Source of the DNA: Acidiferrimicrobium sp. IK
Lineage (GTDB): Bacteria; Actinomycetota; Acidimicrobiia; Acidimicrobiales; Palsa-688
Length of the DNA: 64,000 nt
Direction of reading: 5' to 3'
Assembly: GCF_025499425.1 (NCBI RefSeq)
Contig: NZ_JAIMCB010000005.1
Span: 1 to 64,000, forward strand
Positions within the stretch are counted from its first letter, which is position 1. Every line of letters begins with the position of its first letter. Under the pieces are notes generated by a model, which was given only the letters and a program-made list of their open reading frames with translations, made no database searches and had not been told where the DNA came from. The translations under genes were made by a program, and so were the position numbers. Below are positions 18,099 to 25,370 of this stretch, piece after piece.

Positions 18099-18316
18099 TT
18101 TACATAGGATGCTCAGTCATCCAGCGTCGCAGGCGTCCGGCTGCGGTGTGGACCGGTGAAGTCCCCCCGCAGACGAGAAGCCGACCTGTCTCGATCGCGC
18201 GAGGATCGCGCGGCTGCTGTGGGCCGCCGTCGTTCGGCACTGTCCGTGCAAGTCGGGGACCCTCACCGAACAGCTATTCCTCACCGTCGGCGTTCGTCGT
18301 CGTTCGGTCCGCCGAG
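18099..18316. other. non-coding tail of the element before attR
   Basis: About 218 bases with no credible gene. It contains the second 17-bp repeat (18197-18213) and short CGTCGTTCGG repeats. Probably the right attachment arm. Confidence 0.4.
18197..18213 (+). repeat. 17-bp repeat near attR
   Basis: Identical to 11218-11234 and in the same orientation, 103 bases inside attR. It is preceded by an extra GATC, making GATCGCGCG appear twice in tandem. Confidence 0.4.
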
Positions 18317-18359
18317 TTCACACGGCTGAGGTCATGGGTTCGAGTCCCGTAGCGCCCAC
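18317..18359 (+). repeat. attR: second copy of the 43-bp tRNA-Val 3' sequence
   Basis: Perfect copy of 11104-11146. It lacks the tRNA 5' half, so it is not a tRNA gene. The host sequence that originally followed tRNA-Val should begin at 18360. Confidence 0.93.
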
Positions 18360-18368
18360 TTGGCCACA

Positions 18369-18387
18369 TGTAGCCATATGTGCTACA
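18369..18387. promoter_or_regulatory. candidate operator of the phd-vapC module
   Basis: TGTAGC-N7-GCTACA is a perfect 6-bp inverted repeat ending eight bases before the antitoxin ATG and overlapping a possible -10 (TACAGT). Phd-type antitoxins repress their own promoters through such palindromes. Confidence 0.5.
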
Positions 18388-18395
18388 GTAGTCAA

Positions 18396-18641
18396 ATGGG
18401 TAGCTCGATATCCGTCCGCGACCTGCGAAACACAGTCAGCGAAGTGCTTCGTCGGGTCGAAGGCGGCGAACGGTTGACCGTTACGGTCGACCGGCGCCCC
18501 GTAGCCGAAATCGTGCCACTCCGCCGCCGCCGGACCGTGTCCGCGGCCGACGCGGTGTCCATAGCTTCACGCCACGCTGCTGACCGTGACCTCCTCAAGG
18601 ACGTGCGGGGTCTGCTGGCTGACACGACCGACGACCTATGA
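18396..18641 (+). CDS. Phd/YefM-family antitoxin
   Basis: An 81-residue antitoxin with the family's N-terminal DNA-binding fold: SISVRDLRNTVSEVLRRVEGGERLTVTVDRRPVAEIVPL. The acidic C-terminal tail (DLLKDVRGLLADTTDDL) would wrap the toxin. It overlaps vapC as ATGA. Starts further upstream run through the palindrome, so the ATG at 18396 is preferred. It lies 36 bases outside attR. Confidence 0.85.
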   Translation: MGSSISVRDLRNTVSEVLRRVEGGERLTVTVDRRPVAEIVPLRRRRTVSAADAVSIASRHAADRDLLKDVRGLLADTTDDL

Positions 18642-19021
18642 GGGCCTTGCTCGACACCTCGTTCTTCGTCGCCACGGAGTCAGGGCGACCCCTCGGCGAG
18701 ATGGAGGGGGTTACCGAGACCGAGGTGTCGGTGGTGACGCTGGCCGAACTGACCGTCGGCGTCCTCATGGCCGACGACGATGATCGGCCGGCGCGAGTGG
18801 CAACGCTTTCGGCCGTGGAGTCGACGTGGGATCCGTTGCCGATAGACGCCGAGGTGGCGCGCCAGTTTGCCCGGGTCGTCGCCACCCTGCGTGCCGGTGG
18901 CCGCAGGGTCCCTATCCTCGACGCGCTTGTGGCTGCCACCGCGATTGTCGAGCAAATCCCGGTCGTCACCCAGGACAATGACTATGAGGCCATCCCCGGC
19001 GTCGAGGTGATCCGGGTCTGA
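18638..19021 (+). CDS. vapC: PIN-domain ribonuclease toxin (VapC)
   Basis: A 127-residue PIN protein with all acidic metal ligands visible: Asp6 (LLDTSFF), Glu37 (LAEL), Asp95 (ILDALVAA) and Asp113/Asp115 (TQDNDY), plus the usual end (IPGVEVI). VapC toxins cut tRNA or rRNA when the antitoxin is degraded. Translationally coupled to the Phd-type antitoxin. Confidence 0.88.
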   Translation: MRALLDTSFFVATESGRPLGEMEGVTETEVSVVTLAELTVGVLMADDDDRPARVATLSAVESTWDPLPIDAEVARQFARVVATLRAGGRRVPILDALVAATAIVEQIPVVTQDNDYEAIPGVEVIRV

Positions 19022-19142
19022 TCACCGCCCGTGCCAGCATGGACCAAGCGCACTGATCCGTTCTCGCAGCTTGGGGAAGTTTGAACTTATACGGCGGCGC
19101 TGCGAGCGGGGCCGGACACCCAGCGACACGACGAAGAATGCG

Positions 19143-19415
19143 CTATGCGGGTCTCGCTTCCGGGCCAAACCGCTGCTGGGCTGCCTGGGCAGTCATCCCC
19201 AGTTCTACCCCGATCCGCTTCCATGAGATGCCGGCTCGGCGAGCCGCGTCGACCGCCTCGCCGACCTGGCGCTCGCTGGGAGCCCGGGCCAGGGCTGCTC
19301 GACCCAGGAGGTGTTCGGCCACGGCTACCTCGTCATCCGGGGACGGTTCGTAGTCCTCGAAGCGCTTGGCGAGGTCGTCGGCGTGGTCGAGGATGTCTTG
19401 TATGGATCGGGGCAT
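19143..19415 (-). CDS. small helix-turn-helix protein, antitoxin-like
   Basis: A 90-residue protein. Residues 50-80 (RQVGEAVDAARRAGISWKRIGVELGMTAQAAQQRFG) form a sigma-4-like helix-turn-helix; the N-terminal helix is acidic. GAGGTG lies six bases upstream of the ATG. Similar small HTH proteins partner BrnT/DUF4258-like toxins, and a toxin-like remnant precedes it by five bases. A regulator without a toxin is the alternative. Confidence 0.6.
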   Translation of the reverse strand: MPRSIQDILDHADDLAKRFEDYEPSPDDEVAVAEHLLGRAALARAPSERQVGEAVDAARRAGISWKRIGVELGMTAQAAQQRFGPEARPA

Positions 19416-19420
19416 GGCTG

Positions 19421-19480
19421 TCACCTCAAAAACTTCTGGCGGGCTGGCATGGCGTGGATGATGAACTCGACACCTTCGGC
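19421..19480 (-). pseudogene. C-terminal remnant of a small toxin
   Basis: The frame ending just before the HTH gene closes with EGVEFIIHAMPARQKFLR, which resembles the C-termini of small BrnT/DUF4258-like toxins (VIHAMPAR.KFL). Upstream the frame gives no matching sequence, so the toxin seems degraded or frameshifted. Based on remembered pattern only. Confidence 0.3.
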
Positions 19481-19604
19481 CGCGGCGGTGCCGGCAGGGT
19501 CCCTGGCCGGGATCGGACGGCACCCCGCGACCAGGGTTTTCGGGACCCGAAGGGCCTCCGTTGATTTGAGCCCTTGACAGACACACAGGCGCCGGTCGGT
19601 GTCC

Positions 19605-19622
19605 GCCATCCTTGCGGATGGC
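19605..19622. terminator. perfect 7-bp hairpin
   Basis: GCCATCC-TTGC-GGATGGC lies downstream of the RES toxin gene on its reading strand, a plausible terminator for that operon. Confidence 0.35.
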
Positions 19623-19684
19623 AAGGGTTGGCCATCCCCAGTTAGAACCCGGCTCGAGGTCCCGTGGCTCAGTCGAGATCGGAG

Positions 19685-20347
19685 TTACAGAAGCCCGGAG
19701 TCGTCGAGCGCGACGACCTCGGGCTCGGGGTCGGCGATCACCTCTATGCCGTACTCCTCCAGCGCACTCAGGACCGCCGGATCGTCGTCGAGGCGCAGAA
19801 TCGTGTGCGTCCACGATACGTCGCCGTACGGGGCGTGCTCACCCTCCAAGTCGAAGAGGGCTACGCCGCGCAGCTGCCCAGCCGGGTCGTGCTGCAGCCC
19901 GCACCAAAGCGCCTGCCAGCCGGCCCGGCGCAAGGCATCCGCCCAGGACTGGGTGAGCGCCCGATCCTGGCCCGCCCAGAGCGCCGCAGTCACACCCACT
20001 CCTCTGGCCTTGGGTGCGACCAGATCGGCCGCGTCGGGCGCGCCGCCAGGAACGGCTACGCGCGCCAGACGTCGGGTGCGCAGCTCCGACTCAGGCAGTA
20101 CTCCGCGACCAAAATCCTGGAACGCTTCGAGCGCTGCCCCTTCGGGGAGTGTGGCCAGGTAACAGGTGCCTTCGGGCGAGACCAGGTCAAAGCGTCCGGC
20201 TTGATCGGGGGCGGCCGTCGGGCGGCTGGCGAACCACCAGGGACTCGCCCGCCCGGCCCGGAAGACTCGGTACAGCAGCTTCCCGGCGAGACGTCGGCCG
20301 GACAGCTGCCGCAACCTGCTCGCCGGCGGCGGAGAGCCCAGAGGCAC
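19685..20347 (-). CDS. RES-domain toxin
   Basis: A 220-residue RES protein: LLYRVFR near the start, WWFASRP, GRFDLVSPEGTCYLA and EAFQDFGR carry the Arg-Glu-Ser pattern of the fold. RES toxins degrade or phosphorolyse NAD+ and halt growth. Its GTG starts immediately after the antitoxin stop (TGAGTG). Second gene of a type II RES-Xre pair. Confidence 0.82.
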   Translation of the reverse strand: MPLGSPPPASRLRQLSGRRLAGKLLYRVFRAGRASPWWFASRPTAAPDQAGRFDLVSPEGTCYLATLPEGAALEAFQDFGRGVLPESELRTRRLARVAVPGGAPDAADLVAPKARGVGVTAALWAGQDRALTQSWADALRRAGWQALWCGLQHDPAGQLRGVALFDLEGEHAPYGDVSWTHTILRLDDDPAVLSALEEYGIEVIADPEPEVVALDDSGLL

Positions 20348-20788
20348 TCAGACAGCCATGCGGTCAGCGAAACGAACCGCCACCGCCACCACGTCATCGA
20401 GGTCACCATCATCGAGAGCGTCGACCGGCCGACGGTCCGCCAACTGGGGGTTGGGTGCGGTGAGCCACGACGCGGCCGTTGTCGGCTGAACCGACCGGGC
20501 CAGCGCTCGCACGACCGCGGCCAGTCCGGGCCGCTGGCGTCGACCGTCGAACTGGAAGACCGGGTACACGGGCCGCCCGTCGAAACGGTGGACCCGCAAC
20601 AGCCTCCCGTCCTTGGACACCGCCTGCTCGCTTCGCCCCAGCAGCCTGGCCGCGTCCGCCTGGGTCAGCGCCGGACCCACCTGGTCTGAGAACGCCCGGT
20701 TCGCGATGTCGGCCTCGAGCACACTGCGCGCCAAACCGACCGCCCCTGCTGAAGCCCGCTTCTCCAGCTCAGCCAACGTCCGGCTCAT
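20348..20788 (-). CDS. Xre/MbcA/ParS-type antitoxin of the RES toxin
   Basis: A 146-residue antitoxin. Residues 40-75 hold an HTH (LTQADAARLLGRSEQAVSKDGRLLRVHRFDG) and the C-terminal part (VVRALARSVQPTTAASWLTAPNPQLADRRPVDALDDGD) is the toxin-binding domain of the DUF2384/MbcA type, which plugs the RES active site. A strong AGGAGG sits five bases before the ATG. Tandem repeats upstream suggest autoregulation. Confidence 0.82.
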   Translation of the reverse strand: MSRTLAELEKRASAGAVGLARSVLEADIANRAFSDQVGPALTQADAARLLGRSEQAVSKDGRLLRVHRFDGRPVYPVFQFDGRRQRPGLAAVVRALARSVQPTTAASWLTAPNPQLADRRPVDALDDGDLDDVVAVAVRFADRMAV

Positions 20789-20821
20789 CTAAACCTCCTC
20801 TACCAGCATAGACCCTATCCT

Positions 20822-20839
20822 AGTTGAGACAGTTGAGAC
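20822..20839. promoter_or_regulatory. tandem 9-bp repeats upstream of the RES-Xre operon
   Basis: AGTTGAGAC occurs twice in direct tandem, just upstream of TAGGAT/TAGGGT -10 candidates for the leftward operon. A likely binding site for the antitoxin's HTH. Confidence 0.45.
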
Positions 20840-20947
20840 TGCCGTCCGCGGATCCTTTGCTTCGTGACGACGGGCCGACGCTGCTCGGCGGGCCACCAAC
20901 ACCAGTTCGACCTTCGCCATCCGGCCGCTCCTGGAGCAGCGAAGCCG

Positions 20948-20953
20948 TAGGCT
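20948..20953 (+). promoter_or_regulatory. -10 element of a leaderless promoter
   Basis: TAGGCT ends seven bases before the ATG of the SDR gene, the leaderless spacing seen elsewhere in the window. Confidence 0.4.
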
Positions 20954-20960
20954 ATGTCCG

Positions 20961-21746
20961 ATGCAGTTGAGCGGTGTGCGGGCGGTGGTTACCGGCGCGA
21001 CCAGCGGCCTCGGCGCGGCGATGGCAGACGCGCTGCTGCGAGCTGGGGCGACCGTGGCGGTATCGGCCCGCCCCGGGCCGAGGTTGGAGGCAGCTGCGGA
21101 TCGCTGGACGGCTGAAGGCCTGGCCGCGGTGGCGTTGCCGATGGATGTTCGCCACCCAGACTCGGTGGAGGCGGCCGTCGCAGTGTTGAAGAGCCGCTGG
21201 GGGGGTGTCGATCTGGTGGTGAACAACGCCGGTATCGGCATGCGTACTGTCAACCCACGGTTCTTCTCCGACCCGAGGCCGTTCTTCGAGGTGTCCCCTG
21301 AGGCTTTCGCGGACGTCGTGGCTACCAACCTGACCGGATACTTTCTCGTCGCCCGAGCTTTCGCTCCAGTGTTTGTCGCCCAGGGACGTGGGCGCTTCGT
21401 CAACGTGTCGATGAATCATGAGACGATGCGCCGCCGCGGCTTCGTGCCCTACGGTCCGTCGCGGGCTGGAGCTGAGGCCCTCAGCCTGATCATGACCGAC
21501 GATCTTCGCCCTTTTGGTATCACCGTCAACCTGCTTCTTCCGGGCGGGGCCACGACCACCGGGATGATCCCCGACGAGCTTCCCGACGAGGCCCGCCGGT
21601 CCCTGCTTGGCGCGCAGGTCATGGGCCCTCCAATAGTGTTCCTCGCCTCGGCCGAAGCCGAGGGCCTCAGCGGAGAACGGATCGTGGCGAAGGACTTCGA
21701 ATCGTTCCTCGACCGCTTCCGCTCAACGCGGCCGCTGGGTGGTTGA
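20961..21746 (+). CDS. short-chain dehydrogenase/reductase, Tyr-x3-Arg variant
   Basis: A 261-residue classical SDR: TGATSGLG at 11-18 binds NAD(P), NNAG at 88-91, Asn123 and Ser150 are in place and Tyr164 follows. The catalytic lysine four residues after the tyrosine is Arg168 (PYGPSRAG), an uncommon change that may lower or alter activity. Arg39-type residues after strand 2 (SARPGPR) hint at NADPH. Its 3' end overlaps the convergent nitroreductase gene by 24 bases. Substrate unknown. Confidence 0.8.
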   Translation: MQLSGVRAVVTGATSGLGAAMADALLRAGATVAVSARPGPRLEAAADRWTAEGLAAVALPMDVRHPDSVEAAVAVLKSRWGGVDLVVNNAGIGMRTVNPRFFSDPRPFFEVSPEAFADVVATNLTGYFLVARAFAPVFVAQGRGRFVNVSMNHETMRRRGFVPYGPSRAGAEALSLIMTDDLRPFGITVNLLLPGGATTTGMIPDELPDEARRSLLGAQVMGPPIVFLASAEAEGLSGERIVAKDFESFLDRFRSTRPLGG

Positions 21747-22319
21747 GGCACCCCACATCAGATCGCGCGCCGGACGGCGGCTGCGCGGTTCTGGCCCGGC
21801 GGGCGTCGCCACGGCTGCGTCAGGATCCGCCTGGGGACGCCCGACCGCGGTCATCGACACGACCTGCCAGTGCTGGGGAACCTCGAACTCGGCGGTGAGA
21901 CCCTCCCGATCGAAAGCCCGGAATTGCCGGCAGGCCATACCCAGCGCTTGCGCTTGGATGGTCATATGGGCGACGGCCTGACCGAGGTCGTACAAGGCGA
22001 ACTCGGAAAGCTCCCAGTCGGTGTCCTCCACCCAACGGTGCGCCAGGTTCACCACCAGCAGGGCGGCGGCGGGCGCCCAGGCCCGGGAGCTGTTGGCCAG
22101 GTGGTGTTCCACGCGGCGGCGGGTGTCGGCCCCGCGGCGAGCGAAAATGAACGACCACGGCTGCGAGTTGCCAGCCGAAGGAGCCCACCGGGCGGCCTCC
22201 AACAGCGCATCCAGGGCCTCGTCGGACACCTCGTCGCTCGAATCGAAACGGGCGGGGCTGCGCCGAGCGCTCAACAGCGGATGCAGCATCACCGAACCGA
22301 ACGCGTCACCGCCGTCCAC
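21723..22319 (-). CDS. nitroreductase-family FMN protein
   Basis: A 198-residue nitroreductase: RRSPARFD near residue 20, APSAGNSQPWSFIF (FMN ribityl/phosphate region), DLGQAVAHMTIQAQALGMACRQFRAFD and a C-terminal VGRPQ. These enzymes reduce nitroaromatics or quinones with NAD(P)H, usually as dimers. The start and the C-terminal Arg-rich tail are ordinary. Confidence 0.8.
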   Translation of the reverse strand: MDGGDAFGSVMLHPLLSARRSPARFDSSDEVSDEALDALLEAARWAPSAGNSQPWSFIFARRGADTRRRVEHHLANSSRAWAPAAALLVVNLAHRWVEDTDWELSEFALYDLGQAVAHMTIQAQALGMACRQFRAFDREGLTAEFEVPQHWQVVSMTAVGRPQADPDAAVATPAGPEPRSRRPARDLMWGASTTQRPR

Positions 22320-22387
22320 CGCGCCATTTCTAGCCCACGCCCGACAACTGGGCAGCCAACCGCCTGCTGAAGCCCGTCAGGCTGGAG

Positions 22388-23011
22388 CTAACGCCGAGCT
22401 CCTCGAGCTGCACTGAACTGGCCCGCGAACCACCGGGTGGCACCGGGCGAGATGGCGGGGGCACCGTCTACGTGAAGGTGGGCTCGGTCCCGGGTGCGGT
22501 CCGTCGCGAAGAAGGCGTCTTCTCGGCGCATCCACTCGACCCAACGGGACCTCATGGCCTCGCCGTCCCGGCGCACCCCCCGCTCGAGACGGACCTCGGC
22601 GGGGGCTTCTACCCACACGGCCAGGGTCAGCCGGTCGGCGATCGCCTGGCGCGACGCGGTGACCCCTTCGAGGATGACGACCGGCGCCCCGGCCACGGGC
22701 CGCCACCCGCCGAGGCGGTCCCCGAGCGGATCGCCCGCCCAGTCGCGCTGCTGGTAGACGGCGTCATCGCCGGCGAGGAGCGGGCCGAGCACTTCAGTTT
22801 CCAGACGGGGCCACCAGCCGGCGAGATTGTCCCAGGAGACGAAGTCGTCGATCTCGACCACCTCAGCATCCCCGAGGGCAGCCGCCAGATGCGCGGCGAA
22901 GGTGCTCTTGCCCGACCCGGAAGGACCGTCGACCGCGACCAGCCGAGGCAGTACCGGTGCCGTCCGGCCCCGGATCCAGTCGGCCGCGACGGCGTAGGTG
23001 ATGACCCCCAT
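22388..23011 (-). CDS. uridine-kinase-like P-loop kinase
   Basis: A 207-residue NTP kinase with Walker A GPSGSGKST at about 29-37, the acceptor-site acids EIDDF at about 53-57, QQRDWAGDPLG and VVILEGVTASR typical of uridine/phosphoribulokinase-like proteins, and a lid motif RRDGEAMRSRW. Probably phosphorylates a nucleoside or related small alcohol; several actinobacterial proteins of this size are annotated only as nucleoside/uridine kinase. Confidence 0.7.
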   Translation of the reverse strand: MGVITYAVAADWIRGRTAPVLPRLVAVDGPSGSGKSTFAAHLAAALGDAEVVEIDDFVSWDNLAGWWPRLETEVLGPLLAGDDAVYQQRDWAGDPLGDRLGGWRPVAGAPVVILEGVTASRQAIADRLTLAVWVEAPAEVRLERGVRRDGEAMRSRWVEWMRREDAFFATDRTRDRAHLHVDGAPAISPGATRWFAGQFSAARGARR

Positions 23012-23134
23012 CAGCGCAGAAGGTAGCTCAGGACCCTGCTGTCCGCTGTCCCCGCCGCCTCAGGCGGTGGGCTCAAAGGCGGGGCGACGGTGGCGCCACT
23101 CCCGGGATCAAAAGCAGGCGAGCTGCCCCGGCCT

Positions 23135-24052
23135 TCAGATGATGGTCGGCGGGTCGTGCAGGACCGCGGTTTTTGCCGGGTTCAGGCGGACCCAGATAGA
23201 GCTGATGCGACCGTCGATGGCGTCGGCGGTGATCACGATGGGACCGCCTGCCGTGTCCATGACCAGCGACGGGCTCGCGTTGATCTCCACCAAGCGCGCC
23301 GGTGGCAAGTTGTCTGGGGTCGGTCGGGCCGTGAAACCGAACAGTCTCCAGCCGCCTTTCAGGAGCCGGCGGACTCGTTCGGCGCCGACGACGGGGTGCC
23401 TGGCGGCGCGACGGGCGGCCCCGGCGTCGGAGACAAGCACTACGTCGGGGTGGAGGAGCCTCATCGCGGCGTCCTCGTCATCGGAGAGCACCGAGGTGAT
23501 GAGCTGCGTGAGTAACTCGGCGGGGGCCGGGGCGGGGCGAGGGTCAGCCCCGTCGGGGCGAGCGGAGCGGACCTTTCGTCTGGCGCGCGCCACCAGCTGA
23601 CGGCAGGCCGGCACGGTCTTGTCGAGGATCTCGGCGACGACCGGGTAGGGCTCGCCGAACACGTCGGCGAGGAGGAACGCCGCTCGCTCTGACGGTCCGA
23701 GAGCGTCGAGGAGAACCAAGAACCCCAGGGTCAGCGACGCGCCGAGCTGGACGGCGTCCTCCGCGCTGGGGACGGTGGCAGCCGGGTCGGGGAGCCACGG
23801 TCCGACGTAGACCTCGCGGCGTCGGCGCTGGGCCCGCAGGCGGTCGAGCGCGAGCCGGGTGGTGACAGTCGTCAGCCAACCGGCGGGGTTGTCGAAGGTC
23901 GCGACGTCTTGGGCAGCCCAGCGCATCCAAGCCTCTTGAACCGTGTCCTCCGCGTCGACCAGCGAGCCTGTGATCCGGTACGCCAGGCCGGTGAGGCGGG
24001 CTCGTTCAGCCTGGAAGAGGTCCAGGTGGCCGGGCGTCGACGTCGGGGTCAC
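23135..24052 (-). CDS. ECF41-type sigma factor with SnoaL-like C-terminal domain
   Basis: The 305-residue protein has sigma-2 (ARLTGLAYRITGSLVDAEDTVQEAWMRW) and sigma-4 (LGPSERAAFLLADVFGEPYPVVAEILDKTVPACRQLVARARR) regions, the linker motif WLPDP typical of ECF41, and a C-terminal ~110-residue NTF2/SnoaL-like domain that in this family regulates the sigma factor directly, replacing an anti-sigma. The GTG start overlaps the flavoprotein stop (GTGA). It probably drives its own operon from the ECF41 motif 1.2 kb upstream. Confidence 0.88.
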   Translation of the reverse strand: MTPTSTPGHLDLFQAERARLTGLAYRITGSLVDAEDTVQEAWMRWAAQDVATFDNPAGWLTTVTTRLALDRLRAQRRRREVYVGPWLPDPAATVPSAEDAVQLGASLTLGFLVLLDALGPSERAAFLLADVFGEPYPVVAEILDKTVPACRQLVARARRKVRSARPDGADPRPAPAPAELLTQLITSVLSDDEDAAMRLLHPDVVLVSDAGAARRAARHPVVGAERVRRLLKGGWRLFGFTARPTPDNLPPARLVEINASPSLVMDTAGGPIVITADAIDGRISSIWVRLNPAKTAVLHDPPTII

Positions 24053-25275
24053 GCCACCCGAGGGTACGTGCGCGCCGGCGCCGGCGAGCGGGTGGCGAGG
24101 CGCCCGGCGCACTCTCCGCTGGCCATCGCCGCGTCAGCCAACCATCCCGTCGGCCCCACCCAGTCGCCGGCCACGAAGATCCCCTCGGCCTCCCGAACCG
24201 CGACGGGGGGTCGACCGGCGAGACCCTCGTCGGGCGTGGGCAACAAGTGCGTTACGACCATGCACGCCAAGAAGCGCTCCTCGACGATGTTGTCGTCGAG
24301 GATCCCGGCCAGCCTGGCGTGGCGGAGCAGGTCGGCGCGATCCGCTACGGCGCCGCGGGCCCCGTAGCGCATGACGTGCACCACGCTGCCGCCGGCGGGC
24401 GCGAGGTCGCCTGGCGGGCAGTGCCGCGACAGGTAGAGAGGCTGGTCGAGGCCGAAGACGGGTCGCGGCTGGTAGTCCCGCAACCCCAGATCCAGGCACG
24501 CGGCGGTCACCGGACGGCCAGGGTCGCGCCATCCCGGATCGACCGGAAGCAGCCGGAGCGCGGCGGCCGGGCTGCCGGGCGCGATCACGACAGCAGGGGC
24601 TTGCAGCACCTCGCCGCCTGCCAGCGCGACCTCCCAGCCACCCGGTGCCTGGCTGACACCGGCGGCCGCCTGGTGCGTTCGTAGCGTGGCGCCGGCGGTG
24701 CAGGCCGCCGAGCGCAGACCCTCCGCCAGGGTGGACCACCCCCCGTCGAGGTAGGACACGCCCCGAAACGCCGTCCTCGCTTGGGAGAGGGCCAGGTCCG
24801 CGGGCATGACCTCGAGGTCGGCGACGTAGGTCGAAACCCGGATGACCATCCGAGCCAGGTCCGCCACGTCGGTGCCTCCCCCCAGCGACTCCACCCATTC
24901 TTGGGCGTTACGTCCCGCCCAGCTCGCCGGTGATGAGCGCGCCAGCCCGGCGATCAGCTTGGTCATCGAGGCGCCCGTCAGGCGCACCAGCGCATCGTCC
25001 CGGCTGCCGCGGGCGCCCCGCAGCGACGGCAGATGGCCCCGATGGGCCACGCCCAGCCGGCGGAGGATCCTCCAACCCTCCCCGCCCCGGTAGAGGGCGT
25101 GCGGCCCCTGGTTGAACCGGTAGCCGTTGCGCTCGTCGGTCCGGGCCCGGCCTCCGCCGGCGTGCGCCTCCACCACCGTCACCCGCTTCCCCGAACGGGA
25201 GGCGGTTGCCGCGGCCGTCAACCCGGCCAGGCCTGCACCGATCACCACCACATCTTCATGGTCACGTTCTCGCAT
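24049..25275 (-). CDS. FAD-dependent amine-oxidase/phytoene-desaturase-like oxidoreductase
   Basis: About 408 residues. The N-terminus is a Rossmann site DVVVIGAGLAGLTAAA with an acidic VVEA strand end and GGRARTDERNGYRFNQGPHALY; the C-terminus has GIFVAGDWVGPTGWLADAAMASG, the second FAD contact. Start ATG 25275 is chosen because the ECF41 promoter motif lies between it and the earlier ATG. First gene of an operon with the ECF41 sigma factor, a known pairing (ECF41 genes sit next to oxidoreductases). Substrate unknown. Confidence 0.82.
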   Translation of the reverse strand: MRERDHEDVVVIGAGLAGLTAAATASRSGKRVTVVEAHAGGGRARTDERNGYRFNQGPHALYRGGEGWRILRRLGVAHRGHLPSLRGARGSRDDALVRLTGASMTKLIAGLARSSPASWAGRNAQEWVESLGGGTDVADLARMVIRVSTYVADLEVMPADLALSQARTAFRGVSYLDGGWSTLAEGLRSAACTAGATLRTHQAAAGVSQAPGGWEVALAGGEVLQAPAVVIAPGSPAAALRLLPVDPGWRDPGRPVTAACLDLGLRDYQPRPVFGLDQPLYLSRHCPPGDLAPAGGSVVHVMRYGARGAVADRADLLRHARLAGILDDNIVEERFLACMVVTHLLPTPDEGLAGRPPVAVREAEGIFVAGDWVGPTGWLADAAMASGECAGRLATRSPAPARTYPRVA

Positions 25276-25283
25276 ACGTACAT

Positions 25284-25310
25284 GACGCCGCCCCACGCGC
25301 CGTTGTGACA
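25284..25310 (-). promoter_or_regulatory. ECF41 promoter (TGTCACA-N16-CGTC)
   Basis: On the minus strand TGTCACA, exactly 16 bases and CGTC precede the flavoprotein ATG by eight bases. This is the published ECF41 target consensus, so the sigma factor encoded by the second gene of the operon most likely autoregulates. The transcript would be nearly leaderless. Confidence 0.8.
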
Positions 25311-25370
25311 TGGCCGTACGCGGCGTGTACGCCAGGTGTAAGCGGGGCGACCGCCAGCGGAGGCGATATC

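Larger units (their letters stand above)
11104..18359. mobile_element. tRNA-Val-integrated mobile element, about 7.2 kb
   Basis: The element is bounded by the 43-bp att repeats. From attL it contains int, xis-like, a 48-aa gene, rep-like and a 145-aa gene, all leftward, then an HNH endonuclease gene (leftward) and a divergent nuclease-NTPase gene running to attR. No conjugation (FtsK-like Tra, relaxase) or phage structural gene is visible, so it resembles a small actinobacterial integrative or satellite element able to replicate after excision. The right part has clearly lower GC than the host: 28 of 60 bases are G or C in 16621-16680 against 43 of 60 in 5401-5460 of gltB. Confidence 0.9.

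Noticed and set aside
18317-18359. Second tRNA-Val gene
   Set aside because: Only the 3' half is present; there is no acceptor 5' strand or D-arm. It is attR.
25276-25311. Upstream ATG (MSQRRV) as the flavoprotein start
   Set aside because: The ECF41 promoter lies inside that extension; a leaderless start at 25275 fits better.
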